DNA of 64,000 nt from Dokdonia pacifica (GTDB lineage: Bacteria > Bacteroidota > Bacteroidia > Flavobacteriales > Flavobacteriaceae), in contig NZ_FZNY01000001.1 in the NCBI RefSeq assembly GCF_900188275.1, positions 1,550,001 through 1,614,000 on the forward strand. The letters run 5' to 3'. The notes under the pieces were generated by a model that was not told the origin of the DNA, ran no database searches, and saw only the letters and a program-made list of their open reading frames with translations. Both the position numbers and the translations under genes were made by a program. Below are positions 8,238-17,308 of the stretch, piece after piece (position 1 is the first letter of the stretch; every line of letters starts with the position of its first letter).

Positions 8238-8940
8238 TTGTATTGTTGTAGATGATGAACCTTTGGCACGCTCTTTATTAGAGCAGCATATTGCTGATGT
8301 CCCTTTTTTAGAACATAAGGGATCATTTAAAAATGCTTTGTTAGCATCTCATTTTTTGGCAACCAACACAGTAGATGTCCTATTTTTGGATATTCAAATG
8401 CCTAAATTGACAGGGATTGATTTTTTAAAATCACTATCACAAGCACCTACGGTCATTTTTACAACGGCGTATCGAGAGTATGCTGTTGAAAGTTATGAAT
8501 TGCAAGCACATGATTATTTATTAAAACCTATCACATTTGAACGTTTTTTTACGGCAGTAAGTAGATTAAAAGTTGCAACTCCTACACCTTCATTACCTAT
8601 AACTACGATACCTCCAGAGACTCCTACATCTCCTGCTCATATTTTTGTGCAGATAAATAAGAAACACATCAAAGTAATCCTATCTTCTATTCAATATATA
8701 GAGAGTATTAAAGATTACCTGAAAATCCATACCCTGACAGAAACTTTAGTGATTAAAGAGAGGATCAGTCACTTTATAGAGCAACTTCCTAATGATCAGT
8801 TTTTACGGGTACACCGATCGTATATTGTACATCGAGATCATATTACAGCGTTTACGCAACAAGATATTGAGATTGGGCGGTTAGAAATCCCCATAGGAGG
8901 GAAGTATAAGGAGCATGTAATTTCTGTTTTAAAAGGCTAG
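8230..8940 (+). CDS. LytTR-family response regulator
   Basis: A receiver domain (residues 1-115) has the acidic pair DD8-9, phospho-acceptor Asp54 in LFLDIQMP and Lys99 in LLKP. A proline/threonine-rich linker (about 115-133) leads into a LytTR DNA-binding domain (135-236) with the typical KHIKVILSSIQYIES...LRVHRSYIV pattern. It overlaps the histidine kinase gene by 8 bases, so the two form a standard pair. No target sites were identified. Confidence 0.92.
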   Translation: MISCIVVDDEPLARSLLEQHIADVPFLEHKGSFKNALLASHFLATNTVDVLFLDIQMPKLTGIDFLKSLSQAPTVIFTTAYREYAVESYELQAHDYLLKPITFERFFTAVSRLKVATPTPSLPITTIPPETPTSPAHIFVQINKKHIKVILSSIQYIESIKDYLKIHTLTETLVIKERISHFIEQLPNDQFLRVHRSYIVHRDHITAFTQQDIEIGRLEIPIGGKYKEHVISVLKG

Positions 8941-8944
8941 AGTA

Positions 8945-9199
8945 ATGAAAGATTCATTACTCCATATTATAGATACAATTCATGAAGGCTATAGTACGGT
9001 ACTATTTGAAAATAAGAAATACGGTCTCACCAAAATCACATTTACCAACGGTAAGTCATATAAAATCTATGCTGAAGAATTACAAGGCACCGATTTTATA
9101 AGTTTAAATTATTATATCACTAGCGCTTCTGAATTATTAAAACCTTGTGAAATGCCTGCGGAGAAAGTCATTCGGTTTTTGAGGGAGATGGTAATTTGA
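8945..9199 (+). CDS. Small conserved-looking protein of unknown function
   Basis: An 84-residue soluble protein follows the response regulator after 4 bases and is likely cotranscribed. The pattern is GYSTVLFENKKYGLTK, then YAEELQGTDFISLNYY, then LKPCEMPAEKV. I recall similar flavobacterial proteins sometimes labelled peptide methionine sulfoxide reductase, but it is far too short and lacks the MsrA/MsrB signatures; that label should not be trusted. The single Cys in KPCEMP is its only distinctive residue. Confidence 0.7.
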   Translation: MKDSLLHIIDTIHEGYSTVLFENKKYGLTKITFTNGKSYKIYAEELQGTDFISLNYYITSASELLKPCEMPAEKVIRFLREMVI

Positions 9200-9210
9200 A
9201 CTCGCTCATT

Positions 9211-9316
9211 TTAATACAATTTCTCATGCTTTGAAATCATTCAATCACCTTACTAAGATATTTCTACTCATAGATCATTGAGTGATTTGCTAGAAGCAAA
9301 TTGTATCGAAATGACC
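9211..9316. repeat. Imperfect inverted repeat of about 105 bp
   Basis: TAATACAATTT near the left end pairs with AAATTGTAT at the right, and AATCATTCAATCA pairs imperfectly with TCATTGAGTGATT, giving a long stem with interruptions. It resembles a REP or miniature element, but no transposase is nearby. Confidence 0.5.
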
Positions 9317-9330
9317 GGCTCTATCATTTT

Positions 9331-9376
9331 CAAATAGAGTAACATTCTAAAATAGAGCAATACTCTATTTTTGTAA
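9331..9376. repeat. Paired repeat, left of the TPR gene
   Basis: Two tandem versions of an AAATAGAG-n-CTCT unit (CAAATAGAGTAACATTCT, then AAAATAGAGCAATACTCT) end in ATTTTT; AAAATAGAG and CTCTATTTT form a hairpin. A closely similar pair lies immediately after the TPR gene at 11599-11640. Confidence 0.6.
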
Positions 9377-9634
9377 TTCTTGATTCAATATCTAGATTTT
9401 GTCATATCCTACTAACAAAAAGCTCCTCCTCTTGGAGAGGGGAGGTGGCTGTGTCGAGGTACGAGATACAGACGGAGGGGAGCGGCTCATTTGTAGCACA
9501 AATCCCTCATTCCCGTTTCTCTCATAGGGAGAAAAGCTGTTTAGTGGAAACCATACGACTTCCCGTGACAAAAATCCTTTTCTAATGACTAATATAGCTG
9601 TATATTAATGCTTTATAAATTTCACTGATCATCT

Positions 9635-11587
9635 ATGATTGAACCATTATCTTCTTTTGCCATTAGTATAGCTGCGGGTGTTGCGTTAGAAATCTATCCA
9701 GCTATGAAGAACTTTCGTAAACAAGGTATAGATAAACAAATCAAATTGGCCTTTAATGAAGCACTTAATGATTGGTCTGTAAATGAAGATATACGAACAG
9801 AAAAGGAACGTGAATTTAGATCATTACTACAATCGCATATTGAAACAAAAGAAATTAGTATTCTTAAGGTGGTGAATCCAGAAACCCTTGATTTTCTAGA
9901 TCATTTTGAAAAGCGATTGGCAGAGCATACGCAAGCATATGATTATTTAAAATCTATTATCGATCAACAACGCCATGATGAGGTTGTTTTAGAGTTTTCT
10001 ACTATAAAAGAGCAGCTTTCTGAAATTCAAGAAGAAATTAAAAAAGGAAATATAGATGCCAGAGATGTAGGAGATTGGTTAGATAAAATTGACTTTAAAG
10101 AAGGACAAGAAAAGGTGATAGAGATAATACGAAATTGGTATTTTCAAAAAGATATAGAACTCGAGTTACGGGAAGTATTATTACTAGCAACTAAAAAGAT
10201 TTATGAACGAACAAATGAGTTAAACCAAGAAATTAAAGAGTTAAAATCTCAAGGAGACACATATTTAGCTGGTGTTTTAGAACAAATCAAAAAGGCTGTT
10301 GAACAACGAAAACCAGATGTATTAACAGCGATTTATGAAGCATATCTTCAAAAAGAGAAAGAGCAGAAAATAGAATTATTACAAGAATTAATAGATTCTT
10401 CTAAAGCCATATTTGCATATGAAGAAGTAAAACAGTTTTATAAAGAATTGTTGAAAATAGAACCTTCTGCTCAAAATCATTATTTATATGGAAAGTTTTT
10501 ACACGATTTTAATTTTTTTGAGGATTCTATAAAACAATATAAAAAAGCTCTAGAAATTCTTCGAGGATTAGCGAAAAAGAACCCACGTGTATTCTTACCT
10601 TATGTAGCAAATCTATTAAATGATTTGGCTGTTTTATATCATTATAAAAAAGAATTTCAAAAAGCTTTAGTTAAATATGAAGAAGCCTTAGAGATACGTA
10701 GAGCGTTAGCTAAAGAAAATCCATATACGTATTTGCCAGATGTTGCTACGACGTTGAATAATTTAGCTATTTTACACAAGACTAAAAATGAATTTCAACA
10801 AGCCTTAGATAGGCATAAGGAAGCTTTAGAAATACGTAGAGGTTTGGTTAAAGAAAATCCAAATATATGCTTGCACGATGTTGCTGTTACATTAAACAAC
10901 TTGGCTAATTTATATTCGATTAAGAATGAATTTTCGTTGGGATTGGATTCATATATAGAAGCTTTAGAAATACGTAGAAATTTGGCTAAAGAAAATCCAC
11001 ATATATATCTGCCTTATGTTGCTACTACATTAAATAATTTAGGCAATTTATATTCTGCTAAAAATGATTTATCATTGTCCTTAGATTCATATACAGAAGC
11101 TTTAAAAATACGTAGGGATTTGGTTGAAGAAAACCCACGTATACATTTACCTGTAATAGCTCAAACACTACATAATTTAGGCAATTTGTATTCTGCTAAA
11201 GATGATTTATCATTGTCCTTGGATTCATATAAAGAAGCTTTAGAAATACGTAGAAATTTGGCTAAAGAAAATCCAAATTCATACTTGCCTGATGTAGCTA
11301 TGACATTAAATAATTTAGCTGTTTTACATAAAGCTAGAAATGAATTTCAATTAGCTTTGAAATCTTATGAAGAATCATTAAGACTCTATAAGAGCTTAGC
11401 TGAAAAACATGAAAAAGTTTATGACGTTATTTATGCACAATCATTTCTCATGGGGGTTTTTTTATTCAAAAAAGATACCAGTGGTATAGAAGAAATAAAA
11501 GAAATTTTACAGCGATATGCTGAAGTTCCCCAAGCAAAAAAACTTCTAAAAACAATTGATAATTTGGAAAAGAAGAAAGCCCCATAA
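9635..11587 (+). CDS. TPR-repeat protein with unusual helical N-terminus
   Basis: The 650-residue protein has a helical N-terminal region of about 270 residues with a coiled-coil character (KEQLSEIQEEIKKG; RTNELNQEIKELKSQG) and no signal peptide. Residues about 300-600 form six tetratricopeptide-like repeats with an unusually regular 46-residue period, each with an EALEIRR start, a KENP turn and a TLNNLA centre, like kinesin-light-chain or NB-ARC-linked TPRs. No nucleotide-binding domain is present. Internal DNA repeats of 138 bp could recombine to change repeat number. It stands alone between paired repeats in an accessory region. It may be a scaffold or part of a conflict system, but this is speculation. 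Confidence 0.75.
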   Translation: MIEPLSSFAISIAAGVALEIYPAMKNFRKQGIDKQIKLAFNEALNDWSVNEDIRTEKEREFRSLLQSHIETKEISILKVVNPETLDFLDHFEKRLAEHTQAYDYLKSIIDQQRHDEVVLEFSTIKEQLSEIQEEIKKGNIDARDVGDWLDKIDFKEGQEKVIEIIRNWYFQKDIELELREVLLLATKKIYERTNELNQEIKELKSQGDTYLAGVLEQIKKAVEQRKPDVLTAIYEAYLQKEKEQKIELLQELIDSSKAIFAYEEVKQFYKELLKIEPSAQNHYLYGKFLHDFNFFEDSIKQYKKALEILRGLAKKNPRVFLPYVANLLNDLAVLYHYKKEFQKALVKYEEALEIRRALAKENPYTYLPDVATTLNNLAILHKTKNEFQQALDRHKEALEIRRGLVKENPNICLHDVAVTLNNLANLYSIKNEFSLGLDSYIEALEIRRNLAKENPHIYLPYVATTLNNLGNLYSAKNDLSLSLDSYTEALKIRRDLVEENPRIHLPVIAQTLHNLGNLYSAKDDLSLSLDSYKEALEIRRNLAKENPNSYLPDVAMTLNNLAVLHKARNEFQLALKSYEESLRLYKSLAEKHEKVYDVIYAQSFLMGVFLFKKDTSGIEEIKEILQRYAEVPQAKKLLKTIDNLEKKKAP

Positions 11588-11598
11588 CTCCTTTTGAA

Positions 11599-11640
11599 CA
11601 ATAGAATACTACTCTAAAATAGAACACTGCTCTATTTTAA
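11599..11640. repeat. Paired repeat, right of the TPR gene
   Basis: CAATAGAATACTACTCT followed by AAAATAGAACACTGCTCT and ATTTTAA matches the element at 9331-9376 in order and spacing. The AAAATAGA / TCTATTTT arms can form a hairpin, so it may also act as a weak terminator. Confidence 0.6.
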
Positions 11641-11723
11641 ATTGAGGGTTATAAAACGTATACTATTTTTCAAAAACTGTAACACTTTTCATTAGAGAGA
11701 CTCTTTAGTGAAAACAAATCAAC

Positions 11724-12977
11724 ATGCGTCTATTTTTAATTTTCCTTTTTACAGTTACCACATTTCATATACAAGCACAGTCTAAACCCGCTTATTTAAA
11801 AACACATCGTTATGATGTACGAGATGCTGGGTTTTCATTTCCAGAAACTGATTTTAAAATCATAGGTTTTGGTGCCTACCATGGAAGTGTAAAAACTGAA
11901 GAAGTTTCTTTAAACTTACTGAAAGCTTTAACCAAAGAAGGAAAGATAAAATATTACTTCCCAGAAACAGATTATAGCACGGCACACTATTTCAATACCT
12001 ATCTTAAAACAGGTGATGAAACTTTGTTGAAAGATCTTGTCTATCATTCAGGTGTGACCGTTCCGCAAGAACGTACCATAGAAGTCTATAAAATGTGGAA
12101 GCAATTAAAAGTATTGAATGATGCACTACCTAAAGAAAATCAAATTACGGTTATAGGCATTGATATTATTATGACGTATGGTTATTCTGTAAAACATATC
12201 CTATCCTTATTGAAAGAAGAAGGGCATGCATTTCCTGCTGTTAAAGCATTAAAAAAAGCAATGGAAAACCCTGATACTGATTTTGTATCCTATTACGATA
12301 GTCCTGGTAAACTAGCAGTAAAAGCATTTGTTACTGATGTAGATGCACAACCAGAAGTCTATCATAAGGTTATTAAAGATCACAAAGTTTTTAATCATAT
12401 CCTTAGCAATATCCGAACTACATTAGGTGTATTTACAGGAAAACGAGAAGCAACTATTTTTAATAATTACATAGCATTAAATGAGGTATATGATTTTAAA
12501 GAAAACCCTCAATATATGCGTATCGGTTTTGCACATCTAGAAAAAGAAAGAGAAGGGAAAAATGCTTCATTTTTTACACAGTTGATAGAGAAAAATATAT
12601 ATAAAAGAGAAGAAGTTATTGCGGTGATAGGCTATTTAACCCAAAGTGAAGTGCTGTGGGATCAGCTATATGATGAAAAAGGAAACTATACAGGATACAC
12701 CAAAGAAGCTGGATTTGGGATAGGTGATTATGAAGATGAATATTTTAGAGGGATTCAACATTTAAAAGATGCAAAAATTTCTGATATGACCTTATTTCAA
12801 CTCAACGATATAGAGACACCATATAGTAATAATGAACCCGATTTGATTGAGGTCATTATGAAATCAGAACCATCTAATGGGAACCTAGTTGCTGGAAAAT
12901 CAACAACAGCTTTTTTAGATTATGCCATTTTGATTTCTAACTCAGATGCTAGTGTACCCATAGAAGAAATGGAATAA
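11724..12977 (+). CDS. Secreted erythromycin-esterase-like superfamily protein
   Basis: A signal peptide (MRLFLIFLFTVTTFHIQAQ) precedes about 398 residues. IIGFGAYHGSVKTEE, with a His in the position of the GE-THG motif, followed by YYFPETDYSTAHYFNTYL, resembles the first conserved blocks of the erythromycin esterase / EreA family, and the VIGIDI block also fits. The usual catalytic Glu of GExTHG is replaced here, so hydrolase activity is doubtful. Other possibilities are the TraB/ChaN-like families. It is a single gene, probably periplasmic or lipoprotein-independent exported. The family call is moderate. Confidence 0.5.
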   Translation: MRLFLIFLFTVTTFHIQAQSKPAYLKTHRYDVRDAGFSFPETDFKIIGFGAYHGSVKTEEVSLNLLKALTKEGKIKYYFPETDYSTAHYFNTYLKTGDETLLKDLVYHSGVTVPQERTIEVYKMWKQLKVLNDALPKENQITVIGIDIIMTYGYSVKHILSLLKEEGHAFPAVKALKKAMENPDTDFVSYYDSPGKLAVKAFVTDVDAQPEVYHKVIKDHKVFNHILSNIRTTLGVFTGKREATIFNNYIALNEVYDFKENPQYMRIGFAHLEKEREGKNASFFTQLIEKNIYKREEVIAVIGYLTQSEVLWDQLYDEKGNYTGYTKEAGFGIGDYEDEYFRGIQHLKDAKISDMTLFQLNDIETPYSNNEPDLIEVIMKSEPSNGNLVAGKSTTAFLDYAILISNSDASVPIEEME

Positions 12978-13035
12978 TAGGATAGATGCTTTTGCAAATC
13001 TGCTCGCTAGAAGACAGGAGTACAAAAAATTAAAT

Positions 13036-13058
13036 CGTTTCTACCACAAGGAGAAACG
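13036..13058. repeat. Short hairpin element related to 9516-9540
   Basis: CGTTTCT and AGAAACG arms separated by nine bases. The same CGTTTCT-(8-9 nt)-GAGAAA layout occurs in the repeat cluster at 9516-9540. Confidence 0.45.
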
Positions 13059-13088
13059 GAAGTGAGGGAAAACCAAGAATAGTAATAG

Positions 13089-13123
13089 TGTCAATTTTAA
13101 CATTTTTATGTTAAAAAATTGGC
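13089..13123. terminator. AT-rich hairpin downstream of the esterase-like gene
   Basis: CAATTTTAACAT and ATGTTAAAAAATTG pair around a TTTT loop, about 110 bp past the stop at 12977. It may end that transcript, but lacks a clean U-tract. Confidence 0.35.
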
Positions 13124-13175
13124 ATTTCTACGCAACCAAAACGACATCACTGTATCTACATAATAAACCCACCTT

Positions 13176-13351
13176 ATGAAATATATCATATACATACCTA
13201 TATATTTATTTCTCTGTTTGTGTTTTATTGTCCTTCAGATGATGACAACACCTTCTCGATAGATCGTCTCTATGAGAATATCCATTATAGTTGTGAAGAA
13301 CTATATATACAGAAAGTAAAGATAACTGCATATACAGCGTACATAGTTTGA
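13176..13351 (+). pseudogene. Frameshifted lipoprotein remnant
   Basis: ATG at 13176 opens a signal-peptide-like frame (MKYIIYIPIYLFLCLCFI) that would soon stop at 13258-13260. Shifting frame at about 13229 gives CPSDDDNTFSIDRLYENIHY and an open frame to TGA at 13349-13351. A hydrophobic signal running into a Cys and an Asp-rich tract is exactly the layout of flavobacterial lipoproteins, and the neighbouring intact gene at 13427 has the same design. I read this as a short, decayed lipoprotein gene. Confidence 0.45.
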
Positions 13352-13426
13352 TGTTGTACCTAGTATCATGGTTGCTTCTTACGCAACTAAAAGCTATGAT
13401 TACATCTCGTCATAAAATCAACTTTA

Positions 13427-13894
13427 ATGAAACGAATCTCTCTTTATATACTACTCTCTTTTTTCTTGTTTTCTTGTGCTAATGATGATAATGAACCAGA
13501 AATAGCTTGTGATCTTATAGATGCTATATCGAGCAATCTCTTTATAGAACTAGTCAATGCAGAAGGTGAAAATCTTATTGAAAACGGAACGTATAACCCC
13601 AATAATATTACAATAGATTTTAATGGAAATACATTTACGGGCGTGATTACTGGAGTAGAAGGAATACAAAATTTTGTGACCGTAGGTGTTTCTGGAAATA
13701 ATGGCGATAATACTTTTGAGATCAGCCTTTCCGATATGGAGACAGATACTCTTGTTCTTGATCTTACAAGAATGGAAACAGAAGGACCGTGTGCTCAATT
13801 TGTTTTTCAATTAAACTCGGCGATATATAATGGAGTATCTAGAGAACTTCAGGATTTTGGAGGAGATTTTCTGATTACTATAGTAAAGGAGTAA
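13427..13894 (+). CDS. Small lipoprotein of unknown function
   Basis: The 155-residue product has a lipoprotein signal peptide with a FLFSC-A lipobox (Cys17) followed by the Asp/Asn-rich NDDNEPE stretch typical of Bacteroidota surface lipoproteins. The mature part is beta-rich with two further cysteines. I do not recognise the family. A palindrome copy lies 30 bp after the stop codon. Confidence 0.75.
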   Translation: MKRISLYILLSFFLFSCANDDNEPEIACDLIDAISSNLFIELVNAEGENLIENGTYNPNNITIDFNGNTFTGVITGVEGIQNFVTVGVSGNNGDNTFEISLSDMETDTLVLDLTRMETEGPCAQFVFQLNSAIYNGVSRELQDFGGDFLITIVKE

Positions 13895-13925
13895 ATACGT
13901 TATTAAGTATATATAAAAGTTTCTT

Positions 13926-13949
13926 TATACGCTTTCGCGAAAGCGTATA
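13926..13949. repeat. Palindrome copy (intergenic, 24 bp perfect)
   Basis: The GCTTTCGCGAAAGC core is extended on both sides by TATAC / GTATA, giving a perfect 24-bp palindrome 31 bp after the lipoprotein stop. Confidence 0.9.
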
Positions 13950-14017
13950 CATTCATCCTTATGGGTTTAGTTAAAGCTACAATGACTATATTTATAGAGT
14001 AATCAATCATAGATCTA

Positions 14018-15772
14018 GTGAAAAATCGAATCTATATCTTTTGTCTTTTATTCATTTTTTCGTTTTCAATTACCAATGCGCAAGTGTTTTTTAATGAGCA
14101 AAGTCAGACATTGGGTCTTGCAGGCAGTTCTTGGGGAGAAGATGGAAATGAGAATTTTGGAGGCGGGATTTCTTTTTTTGATTTTGACGATGATGGTTGG
14201 GATGACTTGACGGTGTCATCTAATGAGGGTTTGCCTATACGTTTTTATAGAAATAATAACGGAGTCTTTGAGCTTTTGAATATGCCAGGCATCAATGACG
14301 ACCTTTTTGAAACCAAATCAGTGCAATGGGTAGATATTGATAATGACGGCGATTATGATTTTTTTGCGAGTAGTAATCAAACCGATGGTGATAGCAGACT
14401 TTATGAAAATTTGGGCGATCTTACTTTTGTAAATATCACAGAAACCGCAGGATTATCAAATCCAGGTCACCAATCTTTTGGAGCATCATGGGGAGATTAT
14501 AACAAAGATGGGTTTTTAGACTTGTTTCTTGTTTCTCGATTTTTTGATAGCGACACACAGTTCAATAAACTTTATAAAAATAATGGAGATCACACTTTTA
14601 CAGATGTTTCTGTAGAGGCTCACCTTATCCAAGAAAACAGCCTGTCGTTTTGTAGCGCATGGATTGATTATGATAAAGATGGGTGGCAGGATATTTATAT
14701 CTCAAATGATAAAACCCAGAATAAAAATATACTCTATCATAACAATCAGGATGGTACATTTACCAATGTTGCACAAGCTGCTGGCGCCGATGTAGCTATA
14801 GATGCGATGTCTACAACTATTGGAGATTATAACGACGATGGTTGGTTAGATATTTATATCGCCAATACGCAAGCTGGAAATGCCTTTTTAAAAAATAATG
14901 GAGATGGCACTTTTACGGATGTTGCTCCCAATAATGGCACCTTATTTCAATCTGTTGCTTGGAGTTCTGTCTTCCTAGATGCCGATCATGATAAAGATTT
15001 AGATTTATATGTAAGCGCCAGTGTGACCAATGTAGATTCGGGACAATTAAGCGCTGCATTTTATCAAAATAATGGAAATGGATTATACACCATACCCAAT
15101 AATGCGGGATTAGATGAAGATATTGCGATTAGTTATGGGAATGCTATTGGTGATATAGATAATGACGGAAAGTATGACATTGCTGTGTTGAATTGTTTGC
15201 CAGATGATGTCTTTTTATGGAAAAATGAATCTGAAAATGAAAACAATTGGATCAAGGTTAAATTGCAGGGAACAGAAAGTAATCGACAGGGGGTAGGGGC
15301 TCTTATTGAATTATCTTATAATGATGAAAAGCAATACAATTATGTGCTCTGTGGTGAAGGATATTTAAGTCAAAATTCATCATATGAGTTTTTTGGAATA
15401 GGAGAAGATACAGCAATAGATTTTATAACAATCTACTGGCCGAGCGGCATTGAAGATGTGGTTACTAATCCGGAAATTAATACGACACTTACTGTAATAG
15501 AAGGGGATCCTCAACTTGGACTTGAAGAGATAGATCAAGAAAAAATTACTGTATTCCCTAATCCAAGCACTTCAACGCTACACATTTCAGGGATGAACAA
15601 TTACGTAAATGGCGCTTTGCAAATCATAGATATGTCGGGTAGGGTTGTACAAACTCAAGCCATTACTGATGTAAGTATGGAGATAAATATTTCTTCTCTT
15701 ACCAAAGGAATGTACATCGTACAAATGCGTTCTGGAACATTATCTGAGTATAAGAAAATACTGAAGATGTAG
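14018..15772 (+). CDS. Secreted FG-GAP/VCBS-ASPIC protein with type IX sorting domain
   Basis: The GTG start at 14018 gives a signal peptide (FCLLFIFSFSITNAQ). The 584-residue product then carries a run of FG-GAP/VCBS repeats with calcium-binding DxDxDG loops (DFDDDGWDD, DIDNDGDYD, DYNKDGFLD and others), which fold as a beta-propeller, then an ASPIC/UnbV-type domain (about 400-495; GVGALIEL, GEGYLSQNS, IYWPSG) and a C-terminal type IX secretion signal (FPNPSTSTLHISG... KKILKM). It is expected to be exported across the outer membrane. A paralogue lies at 34510-36258. It converges on the transporter gene at 15810. Confidence 0.9.
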   Translation: MKNRIYIFCLLFIFSFSITNAQVFFNEQSQTLGLAGSSWGEDGNENFGGGISFFDFDDDGWDDLTVSSNEGLPIRFYRNNNGVFELLNMPGINDDLFETKSVQWVDIDNDGDYDFFASSNQTDGDSRLYENLGDLTFVNITETAGLSNPGHQSFGASWGDYNKDGFLDLFLVSRFFDSDTQFNKLYKNNGDHTFTDVSVEAHLIQENSLSFCSAWIDYDKDGWQDIYISNDKTQNKNILYHNNQDGTFTNVAQAAGADVAIDAMSTTIGDYNDDGWLDIYIANTQAGNAFLKNNGDGTFTDVAPNNGTLFQSVAWSSVFLDADHDKDLDLYVSASVTNVDSGQLSAAFYQNNGNGLYTIPNNAGLDEDIAISYGNAIGDIDNDGKYDIAVLNCLPDDVFLWKNESENENNWIKVKLQGTESNRQGVGALIELSYNDEKQYNYVLCGEGYLSQNSSYEFFGIGEDTAIDFITIYWPSGIEDVVTNPEINTTLTVIEGDPQLGLEEIDQEKITVFPNPSTSTLHISGMNNYVNGALQIIDMSGRVVQTQAITDVSMEINISSLTKGMYIVQMRSGTLSEYKKILKM

Positions 15773-15781
15773 TTTTGTTAC

Positions 15782-15805
15782 TATACGCTTTCGCGAAAGC
15801 GTATA
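15782..15805. repeat. Palindrome copy (intergenic, 24 bp perfect)
   Basis: Same 24-bp form as at 13926, placed between two convergent stop codons (15772 and 15810), where it could act as a shared hairpin. Confidence 0.9.
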
Positions 15806-15809
15806 CCCT

Positions 15810-17252
15810 TTAAAACAACAACGGTACAATCCAATAAGCAATCGCAAAGAGTAATCCTACAGAAATTAAATTTAGTACAATCCCGATACGTGCCATTTGA
15901 CTTACTCGTACATGACCACTAGCAAAAACAATGGCATTAGGAGGTGTTGCCATAGGAAGCATAAAGGCACAACTTGAAGCTAAGGTCACAGGAATAACCA
16001 TTTGTAAAATAGGAACATCCATACCAAGAGCAATTCCAACAACCAGAGGAATGAGTATGGTAACCAAGGCAACATTACTCATCAATTCTGTCATAAATAA
16101 CATTAAAAAGATCAGTACAGCAGTAACGACCCACATACTCCAGTCGGTTTGACCAGAAATATAATCACCTATCATTGCAATAAATCCAGCATCTTTTAGA
16201 CCAGATGCTAGGGCAAGACCACCACCAAATAAAATTAGAATTCCCCAAGGTAATCGAGAGGTGTCTTTCCAATCTAAAGGGAATTCCCCTTTTTTTAGAT
16301 CTAAAGGAATAATAAACATGGCAAGCGCTGCAATGACACTTATAGTGGTATCGGTAAGTGTGATATTGGGTAATAGCGTGTTGAGGTAACTACGCAACAT
16401 CCATGCAATGGCAGTACATAAGAAAATGATTAATACAATCTTTTCTCCACGACTCATTTTCCCAAGCTTATTGAGTTCTGTTTGAATAATAGCACCCGAA
16501 CCACCTATATTCCCAAGTCTGTTAGGAAAGAAAATACGCGTGATACAGAAATACGTAATGGTTAACATCAAAATAGCAAAAGGAACGCCCATTTTCATCC
16601 ACTGAAAAAAGCCTATATCAATATTGTAACTATCATTTAAAAAAGCAAGCATCACCGAGTTAGGAGGTGTCCCAATTAAGGTAGACATTCCTCCAATATT
16701 TGCAGCAAAAGCAATTCCTAACATAATAGAAAGTGCAAAATTCTTATCGTTTTTAGTAAAACCATCAGCATCATCCATGAGTAATTGAATCACAGAAACT
16801 GCAATAGGAAGCATGACCACCGTACTGGCAGTATTAGAAATCCACATGCTCATTAGGGCTGTGGCAATCATAAACCCTAAGACAATTCCGTTGGCCTTGG
16901 TGCCAGTAATCTTAAGAATAGAAAGCGCAATGCGTTTATGTAATTGTACTTTTTCTAAGGCGAGAGCAATCACAAAACCTCCAAAAAATAAATACACAAT
17001 AGGATTTGCATAGTTGCTTGCAACACTTTTAATATCACCTATTCCTAATAAGGGAAATAAAGCAAGAGGGATTAGCGCCGTTACAGAAATAGAAACAGCC
17101 TCGGTGATCCACCATACAATCATCCAAGCGGCAATAGCTATGACCCGATCTATCGCGGGGTCTATAATATCAAAGGGTATTACTAAAATTAGAATACACA
17201 ATAAAGGCCCCGATAAAAACCCTATTTTTTTAGAAATTGGAAATGTGTTCAT
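15810..17252 (-). CDS. DASS (SLC13) family sodium-dicarboxylate symporter
   Basis: The 480-residue protein has about 11-12 membrane segments and the two hallmark hairpin motifs of DASS carriers: SNTASTVVMLPI (first SNT) and IGTPPNSVM, with the second half reading MSNVALVTI and MATPPNAI. It imports di- or tricarboxylates such as succinate or malate, or sulfate in distant relatives, using Na+. It is the last gene of the minus-strand run, 56 bp after the Pycsar-effector-like gene, so it may supply the substrate for the Rieske operon or be a separate unit. Confidence 0.9.
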   Translation of the reverse strand: MNTFPISKKIGFLSGPLLCILILVIPFDIIDPAIDRVIAIAAWMIVWWITEAVSISVTALIPLALFPLLGIGDIKSVASNYANPIVYLFFGGFVIALALEKVQLHKRIALSILKITGTKANGIVLGFMIATALMSMWISNTASTVVMLPIAVSVIQLLMDDADGFTKNDKNFALSIMLGIAFAANIGGMSTLIGTPPNSVMLAFLNDSYNIDIGFFQWMKMGVPFAILMLTITYFCITRIFFPNRLGNIGGSGAIIQTELNKLGKMSRGEKIVLIIFLCTAIAWMLRSYLNTLLPNITLTDTTISVIAALAMFIIPLDLKKGEFPLDWKDTSRLPWGILILFGGGLALASGLKDAGFIAMIGDYISGQTDWSMWVVTAVLIFLMLFMTELMSNVALVTILIPLVVGIALGMDVPILQMVIPVTLASSCAFMLPMATPPNAIVFASGHVRVSQMARIGIVLNLISVGLLFAIAYWIVPLLF

Positions 17253-17308
17253 TGGGATTAAAGCTACGGAAAAAGATTCCGCTTGTCAACTATTCTATAC
17301 AACAGTTC

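Larger units (their letters stand above)
9200..9634. other. Intergenic repeat cluster upstream of the TPR gene
   Basis: This 435-bp gap has no gene. It contains a long imperfect inverted repeat (9211-9316), a paired 18-bp repeat with hairpin potential (9331-9376) that recurs after the TPR gene, a 60-bp G-rich element (9421-9480) resembling common flavobacterial intergenic repeats, and a CGTTTCT...GAGAAA hairpin (9516-9540) that recurs near 13036. Confidence 0.6.
12978..13426. other. Intergenic region with repeats and a decayed gene
   Basis: Contents are a CGTTTCT...AGAAACG hairpin element (13036-13058), a long AT-rich hairpin (13089-13123), and the remnant of a lipoprotein gene (13176-13351). 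The last 75 bp before the next gene show no clear signal. Confidence 0.55.

Noticed and set aside
8945-9199. Peptide methionine sulfoxide reductase
   Set aside because: The product is 84 residues and lacks the MsrA GCFWG and MsrB Cys motifs.
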